The notes: generated from the letters alone by a model not told the origin. Counted from the first letter of the stretch, positions 45,107-61,218 are shown. The stretch is DNA of 64,000 bases from Pseudoxanthomonas yeongjuensis (GCF_010093345.1 NZ_PDWT01000001.1:1054001-1118000); one strand, 5' to 3'. Numbers and translations are program-made.

Positions 45107-46465
45107 TCAATCGGAGAGCTGCGCCGCGCCATAACTGCCTTCCAGGCTCCCGCGCAGGATGTAATCCCGCATCATCCGGAAATAGCCATCCGGGTTGCGG
45201 GTCGAGACGCGCTCCCCGTCATGCTTCGTTTCGTACTCATAGATCCCGTGGTCGGCCTGCGGGTAGACGGCGGTGGCGATGGGTCGGCCTGCGGACTTCA
45301 ATCGGGACAGGCGTCGCAGCGTTTCAGCCGGAGGCGCATCCCGGTCCTGCCCTCCGAGGATCCAGAGTTGCGGAACGGACAGGTTCTGCAATACCGGCAT
45401 CGGGTCGTATTGCATGGGCACGCCGGCGAGTAGCTCGGGCCCCTTCCGGCGGATTTCTTCGGCAGGCGTCGCCAGCAGATACCACGTGACGTTCCCACGC
45501 AGATGCTTGAACCATGCTTCTTCGGAATATTCCTGCTTGATACGCTCCAGCTCTTCGTACCCGGTCGTGAAATTACTGAGCAGGATGGCGGCGCTCGCGT
45601 CGGCGACCCGCATCGCTTTCGCCATTACATCCGGGCCGAATCCATTCCTTTCCATGTCGAACGCAATGGCTTCGCGATCTTCATCCAGCGGGGAAACCGC
45701 CAGTCCGAAACCGATGACGAGGAAGTCCACCGGTTCGATGCGCGCAGCCAGTGGCGCGACCCAGCCGCCCTGGCTGCCGGCCTGGTAACCCACCCGGCCC
45801 GTCTGTGCGCCCGCCAGGCGTTTGGCTTCGCGCATCGCCGCGATCGCATCATTGGCCAGCAACAGGTAATCCTGCGTGTACCGTCCTCCGGAAGTACCCG
45901 TGCCCCGCTTGTCGTAAGCGAACACGCCGATTCCCTCGCTGGCGAATTGCCGTTGCAGGGAATAGGACTCGAGCGCCGACGAGTGCTCGGCCCCATGGAT
46001 CAGGACCACGAGGGGTATGCGCCCGCTACCGGGAGGAAGGGTCAGACGGCCCGAGAGGGTCACGCCTGCACCCGCGAACCGCGTATCGATTTGCTTCAGT
46101 TCGAGCTTCCTGCCGACGACGCCATCGAACGTCATCGCATGCGGAGAAGCGGCGCAGTCGGCGAACGAGGCATGCATGCCATCGGGGCGACCGGTCCAGC
46201 CCAGCGAACTGACCCAGGCTCCCTGCTTGTCCCTGGCAAGCTCGCCGGTGGTTCCGTCCTTTCTCCTCCAGCGGAGCTTCTCGCCTTCACCCGGACCGAT
46301 ATCGATATCGGTCCCATCCTCCAGCAGGTACGTCCCGACGACGCATCGATCCACGGCCTCGACGGCCGGCGATTGCGCTCGCCCGCCCAGCGGGAAAGAA
46401 GCGGCAATGACAAGCGCAGCCAGGACGACAAGCGCGCACATCTTCGTAGTTCCGAAGTTCATCAT
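45107..46465 (-). CDS. Secreted alpha/beta hydrolase
   Basis: About 452 residues. An N-terminal signal peptide (about 5-30, cleavage near GRAQS) is followed by about 100 residues without a recognised domain (DGTDIDIGPGEGEKLRWRRKDG), then an alpha/beta-hydrolase fold. Features are the oxyanion region LVVLIHGAEHSSALES, AYDKRGTGTSGGRY, nucleophile Ser in YQAGSQGGW, a probable Asp in ILGGQDRDAP and the catalytic His in PQADHGIYEY. This resembles dienelactone-hydrolase or acyl-peptidase-like esterases; the substrate is unknown. ATG 46465 and ATG 46462 follow AGAAAG directly. It diverges from a MarR gene across a palindrome, suggesting control by that regulator. Confidence 0.88.
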   Translation of the reverse strand: MMNFGTTKMCALVVLAALVIAASFPLGGRAQSPAVEAVDRCVVGTYLLEDGTDIDIGPGEGEKLRWRRKDGTTGELARDKQGAWVSSLGWTGRPDGMHASFADCAASPHAMTFDGVVGRKLELKQIDTRFAGAGVTLSGRLTLPPGSGRIPLVVLIHGAEHSSALESYSLQRQFASEGIGVFAYDKRGTGTSGGRYTQDYLLLANDAIAAMREAKRLAGAQTGRVGYQAGSQGGWVAPLAARIEPVDFLVIGFGLAVSPLDEDREAIAFDMERNGFGPDVMAKAMRVADASAAILLSNFTTGYEELERIKQEYSEEAWFKHLRGNVTWYLLATPAEEIRRKGPELLAGVPMQYDPMPVLQNLSVPQLWILGGQDRDAPPAETLRRLSRLKSAGRPIATAVYPQADHGIYEYETKHDGERVSTRNPDGYFRMMRDYILRGSLEGSYGAAQLSD

Positions 46466-46488
46466 CTTTCTACCGCATTGCAAAGTAT

Positions 46489-46500
46489 GTAAATGTTTAC
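46489..46500. promoter_or_regulatory. Palindrome between hydrolase and MarR genes
   Basis: GTAAATGTTTAC is a perfect inverted repeat (GTAAA-TG-TTTAC) in the 114-bp divergent intergenic region. Candidate operator for the MarR regulator, controlling both genes. Confidence 0.5.
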
Positions 46501-46579
46501 GTATATTCGATGCATAGTCAAATCACCCCATTCGGCATCAGCCGTAGCGCATCGAGTCCACGCCCGGATACCGCACCGC

Positions 46580-47065
46580 ATGAATGATTTCATCGAACAA
46601 CAAGGCCCCGCCTTCCTGGCGCACCTGCTGAGGAGATTGGCGGATGAACTGATCGCCGGTGCAGCAAACTGGTATCCAACGGCCGGAGTGACGGCGCCAC
46701 CCAGGACGATCTCCACGCTGCTTGCCCTGCAGGACCATGGACCGCTGGGCGTGACCGAACTCGCGACGATGCTCAGGCAATCCCACCCGCTCGTGATCGT
46801 GTGGATCAAGGAACTGACCGCTCTCTCCTTCATTGCGTCGAAGGCGCACCCGGGCGACGGGCGCAAGACCTTGATCCGTTTGACCGCCAAGGGGAAAAAG
46901 GAAGTCGAAAAAGTGCGCAAGGCGCTCTTCGCGATGGAGCAAGCCTCGAAGCGCCTCATGGACGAAGGCGGCGCGGATGTATGGGCATCCCTGTGGCGAA
47001 TGGAAAGAGCCTGCCGGAAAACTCCGTTCGCCGAGCGCTTGCGGCGAATGGAACCCGATCACTGA
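46580..47065 (+). CDS. MarR-family regulator
   Basis: A 161-residue winged-helix protein. The core at about 50-115 reads STLLALQDHGPLGVTELATMLRQSHPLVIVWIKELTALSFIASKAHPGDGRKTLIRLTAKG, with the wing DGRKTLI. The C-terminal helices are basic (KSLRRMERACRKTPFAERLRRM type). It is divergently oriented to the secreted hydrolase gene and probably regulates it. The start at 46580 has no clear Shine-Dalgarno sequence. Confidence 0.88.
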   Translation: MNDFIEQQGPAFLAHLLRRLADELIAGAANWYPTAGVTAPPRTISTLLALQDHGPLGVTELATMLRQSHPLVIVWIKELTALSFIASKAHPGDGRKTLIRLTAKGKKEVEKVRKALFAMEQASKRLMDEGGADVWASLWRMERACRKTPFAERLRRMEPDH

Positions 47066-47162
47066 CGTGATGCCTGGAAGCGCGGCCGGCCTATGCCCTG
47101 GCCCAAGCCAGCCTCGATTCTTCCCGCTCTCAGCGCACCGTGTTCTGCCCGGGCATCGCCAA

Positions 47163-47192
47163 CAAAAAAGCCGCCCCGAAAGGGCGGCTTTT
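47163..47192. terminator. Bidirectional intrinsic terminator
   Basis: The stem AAAAGCCGCCC/GGGCGGCTTTT (47166-47192) with A and T runs on both sides lies between tRNA-Thr (minus strand) and the MarR gene (plus strand), serving both. Confidence 0.9.
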
Positions 47193-47203
47193 CCGCTTCA
47201 ACC

Positions 47204-47279
47204 TGGTGCCGGAAATAGGAATCGAACCTACGACCTCATCATTACGAATGACGCGCTCTACCAACTGAGCTATTCCGGC
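47204..47279 (-). tRNA. tRNA-Thr (anticodon CGT)
   Basis: A 76-nt cloverleaf with acceptor GCCGGAA/TTCCGGC, anticodon loop TTCGTAA (anticodon CGT), T loop TTCGATT and an encoded CCA at 47204-47206 on the complement. Confidence 0.97.
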
Positions 47280-47315
47280 ATGGGACGCGAATTCTAGGCG
47301 TCGCCGGGAGTGGGG

Positions 47316-48266
47316 TCAATTGACCAGTTGCAAGCGCAGTTCCTTGGGCAGGGCGAAAACCATGCTTTCCGGCTCGCCTTCCAGCTCGGTCACGCCGGCC
47401 GCGCCCAGCTCGCCCAGGCGCGCGATCACGCCCTGGACCAGCACGTCGGGCGCGGACGCGCCTGCGGTCACCCCGATACGGGACTTGCCGGCGACCCATG
47501 ACGGATCGATCTCGTCGGCGCCGTCGATCAGGTAGGCCTCGACCCCGTCGCGCTCGGCCAGCTCGCGCAGGCGGTTGGAATTGGAGCTGTTGGGCGACCC
47601 CACCACCAGCACCAGATCGCAGCGCTGGGCGAGTTCGCGCACCGCATCCTGGCGGTTCTGGGTGGCGTAGCAGATGTCGTCGTGGCGCGGACCCTGCATC
47701 GACGGGAACCGCGCCTGCAAGGCCTCGATGATGCCGCGGGTATCGTCGACCGACAGCGTGGTCTGGGTGGTGTAGGCCAGATTCTCGGGCTGCGACACCT
47801 GCAGCGTGGCCACGCCCTCGATGTCTTCCACCAGGTAGATCCGCCCTGCCCCGCATTCGGCATTCCACTGGCCCATGGTGCCTTCCACTTCCGGGTGTCC
47901 GGCATGGCCGATCAGGACCACGTCGCGACCGGCGCGGCAATGGCGCGCGACCTCGAAGTGCACCTTGGTCACCAGCGGACAGGTGGCATCGAAGATCTTC
48001 AGCCCGCGCGCGGTGGCTTCGGCGCGCACCGCCTGCGACACGCCATGCGCGCTGAAGATCACCGTGGCGTCGTCGGGCACCTCGTCGAGTTCTTCCACGA
48101 ACACCGCGCCGCGAGCGCGCAGGTCCTCGACCACGAAACGGTTGTGCACGACTTCATGACGCACGTAGATCGGCGCGCCCAAGGTCTCGATGGCGCGCTT
48201 GACGATCTCGATGGCGCGGTCGACGCCGGCGCAGAAACCGCGGGGATTGGCGAGCAATACGTCCAT
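47316..48266 (-). CDS. ispH: 4-hydroxy-3-methylbut-2-enyl diphosphate reductase IspH
   Basis: A 316-residue iron-sulfur enzyme, the last step of the MEP isoprenoid pathway, making IPP and DMAPP. The three cluster cysteines are Cys12 (PRGFCAGV), Cys96 (DATCPLV) and Cys199 ([10 protein letters not shown]). Substrate-binding motifs [21 protein letters not shown] and [11 protein letters not shown] are present. It follows lspA on the same strand, as in E. coli, separated by a heptad-repeat region. Confidence 0.98.
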   Translation of the reverse strand: MDVLLANPRGFCAGVDRAIEIVKRAIETLGAPIYVRHEVVHNRFVVEDLRARGAVFVEELDEVPDDATVIFSAHGVSQAVRAEATARGLKIFDATCPLVTKVHFEVARHCRAGRDVVLIGHAGHPEVEGTMGQWNAECGAGRIYLVEDIEGVATLQVSQPENLAYTTQTTLSVDDTRGIIEALQARFPSMQGPRHDDICYATQNRQDAVRELAQRCDLVLVVGSPNSSNSNRLRELAERDGVEAYLIDGADEIDPSWVAGKSRIGVTAGASAPDVLVQGVIARLGELGAAGVTELEGEPESMVFALPKELRLQLVN

Positions 48267-48274
48267 GGGGCTAG

Positions 48275-48371
48275 TGTAGAGGAACGAGGAGTGAGGAACG
48301 AGTAGCGGCGGGCGCTTTCACTCGTTTCTCACTCCTCACTTCTCGTTCCTGGCTCCTCGCTCCTCGTTCCT
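48275..48371. repeat. Heptanucleotide repeat array with inverted copies, overlapping the lspA 3' end
   Basis: Units GAGGAAC and GAGGAGT (48279-48303) face reverse-oriented units (GTTCCTC/ACTCCTC type, about 48318-48371). The right part encodes the last 12 residues of LspA and its TGA stop. The same heptamer family as at 29029-29166. Confidence 0.88.
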
Positions 48372-48848
48372 GTTCATCAAGCCGAACAGGGCGATGCCGA
48401 TGGCGCCGGCGACAATCGCCGAATCCGCCAGGTTGAACGACGGCCAGTAATGGTCCCGCCAGTGCCACTGGATGAAATCGATGACATGCCCGTGGATCAG
48501 GCGGTCGATCACGTTGCCCAGCGCGCCGCCGATCACCAGCGCATAAGGCGCCGCCTGGCGCCAGTCGCCGCGCGGCGTGCGCGACAGCCAGAAACCGAGC
48601 AGGCCGCAGATCGCCACCGCCAGGATCGTGAAGAACCAGATCTGCCAGCCGCCGGCGTCGCTCAGGAAGCTGAAGGCCGCGCCGGTGTTGTAGGTGCGGA
48701 ACCAGTTCCAGAAACCGTCGATCACCGGGATCGCGGTGTATTCGGGCAAATCGCTCAGCACCCAGGCCTTGGACCACTGGTCGAGGGCGATGACGATGAC
48801 CGAGAGGACCAGCCAGATGAGGGCATTGGGTTTAGGGTATTTCGACAT
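48336..48848 (-). CDS. lspA: Lipoprotein signal peptidase LspA
   Basis: A 170-residue inner-membrane aspartyl peptidase that removes lipoprotein signal peptides. It has four membrane helices, the first catalytic motif region [19 protein letters not shown] (Asp in NVIDR) and the second in FNLADSAI (Asp), plus NTGAAFSFL. The start at 48848 is chosen for MSKYPKPN before the first helix. The last 12 residues ([12 protein letters not shown]) are encoded by the heptad repeat and are not family sequence. It is part of murJ-ribF-ileS-lspA-ispH. Confidence 0.97.
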   Translation of the reverse strand: MSKYPKPNALIWLVLSVIVIALDQWSKAWVLSDLPEYTAIPVIDGFWNWFRTYNTGAAFSFLSDAGGWQIWFFTILAVAICGLLGFWLSRTPRGDWRQAAPYALVIGGALGNVIDRLIHGHVIDFIQWHWRDHYWPSFNLADSAIVAGAIGIALFGLMNRNEERGARNEK

Positions 48849-48869
48849 TGATATGGAGCCTTGCATTGT

Positions 48870-49006
48870 TTCCTTCTCCCATCGGGAGAAGGTGCCCGAA
48901 GGGCGGATGAGGGAAGAAGAATGACGTAACTACCGGGGTTCAGTGCGACTGAAGATTTCTTCCCTCATCCGTCGCTGCGCGCCACCTTCTCCCGGTGGGA
49001 GAAGGA
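48870..49006. repeat. Long inverted repeat of the CCTTCTCCC/GGGAGAAGG type
   Basis: The outer arms TTTCCTTCTCCC and GGGAGAAGGAAAA enclose inner arms GGATGAGGGA/TCCCTCATCC. It fills the ileS-lspA gap and ends five bases before the ileS stop. Elements of this type are common in xanthomonad genomes. Confidence 0.8.
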
Positions 49007-49010
49007 AAAT

Positions 49011-51847
<2,837 letters not shown>

Positions 51848-51851
<4 letters not shown>

Positions 51852-52795
51852 GCGGTGGCTCGCAGTCGTTGTTCGGAAAGAAGGCGGCGCGCGGTTTCGG
51901 CGTCGCGTTGCATCTGCTCGGTCAGTGACGGCAGATCGGGGAATTTCAGTTCATCGCGCAGCTTGGCGACGAATTCGACCTCGACGTGGCGCCCGTACAG
52001 GTCGCCGTCGAAATCGAACAGATGCGCTTCCAGCAAGGGCTCCACGCCATCGACCGTGGGCCGGGTGCCGAAACTGGACACCGACGCACGCGGACGTTCG
52101 CCCACCCCATGCACCCAGGTCGCATAGATGCCGGACAGCGCCGGGGTCTTCGGGAAACGCAGATTGGCGGTGGGGAAGCCGAGCGTGCGCCCGAGCTGCT
52201 TACCGCGCACCACCCTGCCGCCGATCGCATAGGCGCGGCCAAGCAGGTGCGCCGCATCGGTGAAATCGCCACCGCGCAATGCTTCGCGGATGCGGGTGCT
52301 GGAAACCCGTTCGCCCTGCAGTTGCACCGCTTCTATCTCCCCCGCCGAAAAGCCCAGCTCCGCGCCCATCCGCTGCAGCAGCGGCAGGTCGCCGCCACGG
52401 CGGTTGCCGAAGCGGAAATCGGGACCGATCCAGACTTCGCGCGAGCCCAGACGCCCGACCAGCATCCTGTGCACGAAATCCTCGGCGCTCATCGCCGCCA
52501 GGCGCGCATCGAAACGCAGCAGGCCGATGCCATCGGCACCCAGTTCGCGCAGGCCCTGGTATTTGCCGCGGGCCAGGGTCAGGCGCGGCGGCGGCATCTC
52601 GCGGGAGAAGAATTCCCGCGGCAGCGGCTCGAAGCTCAGGGCCACCGCCGGCAGCGACAAATCGCGGGCACGGGCGACCGCATGGCGCACCAGCGCCCGA
52701 TGGCCCAGGTGCAGACCGTCGAAGGCGCCGATGCAGACCACGCTACCGTGCGGGAACAACGCCCCGCCATCGACGTCACGAAACAGCCTGCTCAT
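51848..52795 (-). CDS. ribF: Bifunctional riboflavin kinase / FAD synthetase RibF
   Basis: About 315 residues. The N-terminal FAD synthetase domain has [14 protein letters not shown] and the later [15 protein letters not shown]. The C-terminal flavokinase domain has [11 protein letters not shown] and FGTRPTVDG. It converts riboflavin to FMN and FAD. ATG 52795 or GTG 52798 could start it. It lies 30 bp after murJ and overlaps ileS. Confidence 0.97.
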
Positions 52796-52825
52796 CACCG
52801 TGAAGTATAGCCGGGCCGCCGCAAC

Positions 52826-54457
52826 TCAATGTCCGCGCAGGTCGCGGGGACGGATGCCCTGCAGCCACAGCAGGCCCGCATAGGCCGCGCCGCCGCCGGC
52901 GACGACGACCGCCAACTTCGATACGCGCTCCCACCAGGGCCAGGACATCCAGCCGTCCCATGTCCACAGCAGTGCGCCCACCACCAGCACCATTCCCAGG
53001 CTGGCCACGCTGATCTGGCGCAGGAAACGCCGCCACCCTGGCTGGCGTTTGAACACGCCTGCGCGGCGCAGGTACCAGCCCAGTTGCAGCGCGTTGAGCC
53101 AGCCGGCCAGGGCGATGGCCAGGGCCAGCAATGCATGGGTCCCGGGAAGCTGCTTCAAGGCCGTCCAGGCGTCGCCGCCATTGGCCGCCAAAGCCGCTTG
53201 CCCGGCCTGCGTGCACCAGAGCACTGCCGCGATCAGCAACACCGTGAAAATCGCATTGGCCAGCACCGAAACCACCGCCGCCTTGACCGGCGTGCGCGTG
53301 TCCTGGCGCGCATAGAACGCCGGCGCCAGTACCTTGACCAGCAGGAACGCGGGCACCGCCGTCGACTGCGCCATCAGGCTCAGGGCGCTCATGCGCGAGT
53401 CGAATGCGGAAAAATTGCGGTAACCGAACAGCGACGCGATCAGGGGTTCCGCGCACAGGATCAGTCCCAGGCAGGCAGGCAATCCGATCAGCAGGCAAAG
53501 ACGGAAACCCCAGTCGAGGCCTTTCGAGAAACCGTCCGGATCGCTGGCCGCGTGGCGGCTGGAGAGGTGCGGCAATATCACCGTACCGATCGCCACCCCG
53601 AACATGCCCAGCGGGAATTCCAGCAGCCGGTCGCTGTAGTAGAGCCAGGCCACGCTGCCGCTGAACAGCATCGACGCCGCCATGGTGTTGAACAGCAGGT
53701 TGAACTGCGCCACCGACGAACCGAACAGCGTCGGTACCATCAGCCGCATGATCTTGCGCACCCCCGGATGCCCTGTCGGCAGGCGCGGCCGTGGCAGCAA
53801 ACCCATGCGGGCCAGCGTGGGAAGTTGGAACACCAGCTGCAGGATCCCCGCCGCGAACACGCCCCAGGCCAGCGCCACCACCGGCTCGAAACCCCAGCGC
53901 GGCATCTGTGGGGCCAGGCCCAGGGCCGCGGCGATCATCGCCACATTGAGCAACACCGGCGACAACGCGGGGATTGCGAAACGCTCATAGGTATTGAGGA
54001 TTCCGCCGGCCAGCGAAGCCAGCGAAATGAACAGCACGTAGGGGAAAGTGATGCGCAGCATTTCCGTGGCCAGCCGAGACTGCTCGCTGCCCAGTTCGAA
54101 ACCCGGCGCGAACACCCGCATCACCCACGGCGCCGCCAGTACGGCCACCCCGGTCAGGACCAGCAGGGCCGCGGTCAGCGTGCCGGTCACCCGGTCGATC
54201 AGGTCCTTGACCGCGGCACGGTCGCCATTGGCCTTGTACTCCGCCAGTACCGGGACGAAGGCCATCGAAAACGAGCCTTCCGCGGACAGGCGGCGCATGA
54301 AATTGGGGATGCGGAAGGCCACCACGAAGGCTTCCATGGCCGGGCTGGCGCCGAATACCGCCGCATAGACCTGGTCGCGGACCAGGCCGAAGACCCGGGA
54401 CAGGAAGGTCATGGAGCTGAAAACGGCGGTGGAACGCAGCAGCCGGTTGCCGCTCAT
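52826..54457 (-). CDS. murJ: Lipid II flippase MurJ
   Basis: A 543-residue, 14-helix membrane protein of the MOP superfamily that moves lipid II across the inner membrane for peptidoglycan synthesis. Conserved N-terminal sequence SSMTFLSRVFGLVRDQVYAAVFGAS and the motif FRIPNFMRRLSAEGSFSMAFVPVLAEYK are typical MviN. Essential Arg residues in TM1 and loops are retained (SRVFGLVRD). The start at 54457 begins the conserved region. It diverges from rpsT, as in many gammaproteobacteria. Confidence 0.97.
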   Translation of the reverse strand: MSGNRLLRSTAVFSSMTFLSRVFGLVRDQVYAAVFGASPAMEAFVVAFRIPNFMRRLSAEGSFSMAFVPVLAEYKANGDRAAVKDLIDRVTGTLTAALLVLTGVAVLAAPWVMRVFAPGFELGSEQSRLATEMLRITFPYVLFISLASLAGGILNTYERFAIPALSPVLLNVAMIAAALGLAPQMPRWGFEPVVALAWGVFAAGILQLVFQLPTLARMGLLPRPRLPTGHPGVRKIMRLMVPTLFGSSVAQFNLLFNTMAASMLFSGSVAWLYYSDRLLEFPLGMFGVAIGTVILPHLSSRHAASDPDGFSKGLDWGFRLCLLIGLPACLGLILCAEPLIASLFGYRNFSAFDSRMSALSLMAQSTAVPAFLLVKVLAPAFYARQDTRTPVKAAVVSVLANAIFTVLLIAAVLWCTQAGQAALAANGGDAWTALKQLPGTHALLALAIALAGWLNALQLGWYLRRAGVFKRQPGWRRFLRQISVASLGMVLVVGALLWTWDGWMSWPWWERVSKLAVVVAGGGAAYAGLLWLQGIRPRDLRGH

Positions 54458-54475
54458 GACCGGGCTCCCGGCGGG

Positions 54476-54504
54476 TTGACGCAAGTCATTGAATCCCCCA
54501 TAAT
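54476..54504 (+). promoter_or_regulatory. rpsT promoter
   Basis: -35 TTGACG (54476-54481), a 17-bp spacer and -10 CATAAT (54499-54504). The predicted start, near 54511, gives a leader of about 60 nt before GTG 54571. Confidence 0.7.
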
Positions 54505-54570
54505 TTCGCGTTCGTTTTCCCGCACTCCGTCCATTACCGCTCCACCCAACGATTTCCTAGGATACCCACC

Positions 54571-54840
54571 GTGGCAAATATCAAGTCCGCCAAGAAGCGC
54601 GCCAAGCAGGCCGTCGTGCGCAACATGCGCAACACCGGCCAGCGTTCGATGCTGCGCACCGCCGTCAAGAAAGTGCTCAAGGCGCTCGACGCCAACGATG
54701 CCGCAGGCGCCCAGGCTGCCTTCGCCGTGGCCCAGCCGATCCTGGACCGCTTCAGCTCGCGCGGCCTGATCCACAAGAACAAGGCCGCCCGTCACAAGAG
54801 CCGCCTGACCGCCCGCATCAAGGCCCTGCAAGCCGCCTGA
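54571..54840 (+). CDS. rpsT: Small ribosomal subunit protein bS20
   Basis: An 89-residue basic helical protein beginning [18 protein letters not shown], with [21 protein letters not shown] at the end. The initiator is GTG. It is monocistronic, with its own promoter and terminator, and diverges from murJ. Confidence 0.98.
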   Translation: MANIKSAKKRAKQAVVRNMRNTGQRSMLRTAVKKVLKALDANDAAGAQAAFAVAQPILDRFSSRGLIHKNKAARHKSRLTARIKALQAA

Positions 54841-54880
54841 TCCGTCGCAGCTTCCGGTCGAAGTGCCGCGAATACCAGAA

Positions 54881-54904
54881 AACCCGGCTCCGGCCGGGTT
54901 TTTT
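54881..54904 (+). terminator. Intrinsic terminator of rpsT
   Basis: The stem AACCCGG/CCGGGTT with a short GC-rich centre is followed by TTTT, 40 bp after the rpsT stop. Confidence 0.92.
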
Positions 54905-54913
54905 GTTGCCCTT

Positions 54914-54981
54914 GTAGAGCCGAGCTTGCTCGGCTGCTTTCCAGCCCGCCGCGAAGGGCAGCCGAGCAAGCTCGGCTCTAC
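54914..54981. repeat. REP pair of the GTAGAGCCGAGC type
   Basis: Perfect 24-bp arms: GTAGAGCCGAGCTTGCTCGG... and its complement ending CTCGGCTCTAC. This sequence class closely resembles the GTAG-headed SMAG repeats described in Stenotrophomonas maltophilia. Confidence 0.88.
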
Positions 54982-55006
54982 GGCGGGAGCAGGGGCATCG
55001 CTGCCC

Positions 55007-56241
<1,235 letters not shown>

Positions 56242-56336
56242 ATTTTTTTACGCAGGGGCTCGATTATTCGCGATTACCAGGCAAGAAACGAAAAGCCCCG
56301 CACGCGGCGGGGCCATTCGCTCGCTATCGCGGCAGC

Positions 56337-56597
56337 TTACGCTTCCGCGACGACGCTTACGGTACGGCGCTTCTTGGCGCCCTTGACCGAGAACTCGACC
56401 TTGCCGTCGACCAGCGCGAACAGCGTGTGGTCGCGACCCAGGCCGACGCCGGGGCCCGGATGGAACTCGGTGCCGCGCTGGCGGACGATGATGTTGCCCG
56501 CGTCGATCGCCTGGCCGCCATAGATCTTGACGCCGAGCATCTTCGGGTTGGAGTCGCGGCCGTTGCGCGAGGAGCCTACGCCCTTTTTATGTGCCAT
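56337..56597 (-). CDS. rpmA: Large ribosomal subunit protein bL27
   Basis: An 86-residue protein beginning [29 protein letters not shown]. The N-terminal arm reaches the peptidyl transferase centre. [29 protein letters not shown] is the conserved body. It lies 11 bp after rplU. Confidence 0.99.
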   Translation of the reverse strand: MAHKKGVGSSRNGRDSNPKMLGVKIYGGQAIDAGNIIVRQRGTEFHPGPGVGLGRDHTLFALVDGKVEFSVKGAKKRRTVSVVAEA

Positions 56598-56608
56598 GAC
56601 CTATCTCC

Positions 56609-56929
56609 TTACTTGCTGTCACCACCGGCGATGCCGGTGATTTCGATTTCGGTGTAGTGCTGCCGGTGACCCATCTGCTTCTTGTGGTGCTTGCGGCGGC
56701 GGAACTTGATGATGCGCACCTTGTCGGCGCGACCATGGGACTTGACGGTGGCGGTGACGGTGGCGCCTTTCAGCGCGTCGCCGAGCTTGACGCCCTCGCC
56801 GTCGCCCAGCAACAGGATCTGGTCGAACTTGATCTCCTGGCCGGCTTCGGTTTCGAGCTTCTCGACGCGGATCGTCTCGCCCGTCATCACGCGGTATTGC
56901 TTACCGCCGGTGACTAGAACTGCGTACAT
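56609..56929 (-). CDS. rplU: Large ribosomal subunit protein bL21
   Basis: A 106-residue protein beginning [14 protein letters not shown] and ending near [23 protein letters not shown] with the conserved basic motif. First gene of rplU-rpmA-obgE. AGAAGGAAAC precedes the start. Confidence 0.99.
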   Translation of the reverse strand: MYAVLVTGGKQYRVMTGETIRVEKLETEAGQEIKFDQILLLGDGEGVKLGDALKGATVTATVKSHGRADKVRIIKFRRRKHHKKQMGHRQHYTEIEITGIAGGDSK

Positions 56930-56992
56930 GGGTGTTTCCTTCTGTAGTTATTTTATTGACCCTGCCGCCATCGAGGGCGGACAGAAGCGGAA

Positions 56993-57021
56993 TTGTAAGC
57001 CTTTCAGCAGGTTAGGGTCAA
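56993..57021 (-). promoter_or_regulatory. rplU promoter
   Basis: On the minus strand, -35 TTGACC (57016-57021), a 17-bp spacer and -10 TTACAA (56993-56998). The leader of about 57 nt contains a small CCGCC/GGCGG hairpin. Confidence 0.65.
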
Positions 57022-57049
57022 CATCAGGACCTCCCGGACCTGGCTGGGG

Positions 57050-57132
57050 TGGGAGCGGCGTCCCGCCGCTAGCTCTACGGTGGCCGGCCGAACCCCGACA
57101 GTCGCAAGCTCGCGGCGGGGACGCCGCTCCCA
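57050..57132. repeat. REP-like inverted repeat (GTGG head)
   Basis: The arms TGGGAGCGGCGTCCCGCCGC and its complement (one base longer) are separated by about 41 bases upstream of uvrA. Confidence 0.75.
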
Positions 57133-57278
57133 TGGCCCTCCCTCGACCGCCTGTCCGGCTGGGCAAACCTGCCCCCGGCGCCCTCCGGTCCCGCCGACTG
57201 CTCCTTTCAATCCCGGCAATTGCCCCCAGATCATGGGATCGCTACGCTTCCCTGTTCGCTCCCCGGATCCCCCCACCG

Positions 57279-60262
<2,984 letters not shown>

Positions 60263-60266
<4 letters not shown>

Positions 60267-60682
60267 GCGCGGCTCCGGATCCTCGTCGGCTCATCGCGCG
60301 CGTCACCCTCGGCGTGCGCTGGGGCGACATGGATGCGTTCAACCATGTGAACAACGCCGAGTACCTGAGGTACCTGGAAGAGGCCCGGGTGCAATGGATC
60401 GCGGGCATCGCCGGCGTTTCATTGACCGATCGCATCGCGCCGGTCCTTGTCGCCAGCAACGTCAACTACCGCAAGCCGATCGAATGGCCCAGCGAGATCG
60501 TCGTGGAGCTGTTCGTCGAGAAGCTCGGCAACAGCAGCCTTACCATGGGACACCGCATGCTCGCATCCGGGGATTCGACCGTGCTCTACAGCGACGGCAG
60601 CGTGGTCATGGTCTGGATAGACACGCAGACGGGCAAGAGCGTGGCTTTACCCGAAGCCGTGCGGGCTGCTTGCGCGATTTGA
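60263..60682 (+). CDS. Acyl-CoA thioesterase, hotdog fold (4HBT family)
   Basis: A 139-residue hotdog-fold enzyme with the 4-hydroxybenzoyl-CoA thioesterase/YbgC signature [25 protein letters not shown]. The catalytic Asp lies in [32 protein letters not shown] is the typical strand. It is translationally coupled to uvrA through a GTGA overlap, an odd pairing of repair and lipid enzymes. Substrate chain length is unknown. Confidence 0.92.
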
Positions 60683-60703
60683 CCGCCGCGATTCCCAGGC
60701 GAC

Positions 60704-61186
60704 TCAGGGCGCAGCTTTCCTGACCACCAGCTCGGAAAGGATCTCGCGTCCGTCCTGCAGCTTGAAGATCACCACCACCTTGCTGCCCTCCTTCAGCGGC
60801 GCGTGCGGTCGCATCAGCATCAGGTGCATGCCGCCGGGCTTGAAGGTCGCATCGCCGTCGGGAACGATCCGCAATTGCTCGATGCCGCGCATCCGGTTGA
60901 CCCCATCGACGATGCGGGTTTCATGCAGGGAAACCTCGCCGAAGGCCGGGCTGCTGGCCGACACGATCACCACCGGTGCGGGACACGGATTGGCGATGCG
61001 CCCGAAACCGGCCATCATCGGCATCGCCGCGGGCGGCAAGCGCACCCAGCCGTCCTTCATCGCGGGCGCGCATTCGCGGGCGCCTGCCTGCGATGCGGCC
61101 GCGGCGAACAGCAACGCCAGCGTCCACTTCGCCGGTTTCGATCGTGCCGGCCTTGATCCTGCAATCAGTCGTTTGCCCATGGGCAT
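60704..61186 (-). CDS. Periplasmic copper chaperone PCuAC
   Basis: About 160 residues. An N-terminal signal peptide (to about AGARECAP) is followed by a PCuAC/DUF461 domain. The copper(I) ligand pattern H-X10-M-X21-H-X-M is perfect: His in SLHETRI, Met in NRMRGI, then GGMHLM. Such proteins deliver copper to the CuA or CuB site of cytochrome oxidase or protect the periplasm from copper. No oxidase or Sco gene is nearby. ATG 61186 and ATG 61180 are candidate starts. Only 32 bp separate it from the divergent isomerase gene. Confidence 0.92.
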   Translation of the reverse strand: MPMGKRLIAGSRPARSKPAKWTLALLFAAAASQAGARECAPAMKDGWVRLPPAAMPMMAGFGRIANPCPAPVVIVSASSPAFGEVSLHETRIVDGVNRMRGIEQLRIVPDGDATFKPGGMHLMLMRPHAPLKEGSKVVVIFKLQDGREILSELVVRKAAP

Positions 61187-61218
61187 ATGATATCCGGCGT
61201 ATCCATCGGAGAAAGTGA

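Larger units (their letters stand above)
56930..57278. other. Divergent rplU-uvrA intergenic region
   Basis: These 349 bases hold the rplU leader and promoter, a GTGG-headed inverted repeat (57050-57132) and no supported gene. No LexA-type box was found in front of uvrA. Confidence 0.65.

Noticed and set aside
56930..57278. SOS box upstream of uvrA
   Set aside because: No matching operator was seen; uvrA is not SOS-controlled in every Xanthomonadaceae genome.
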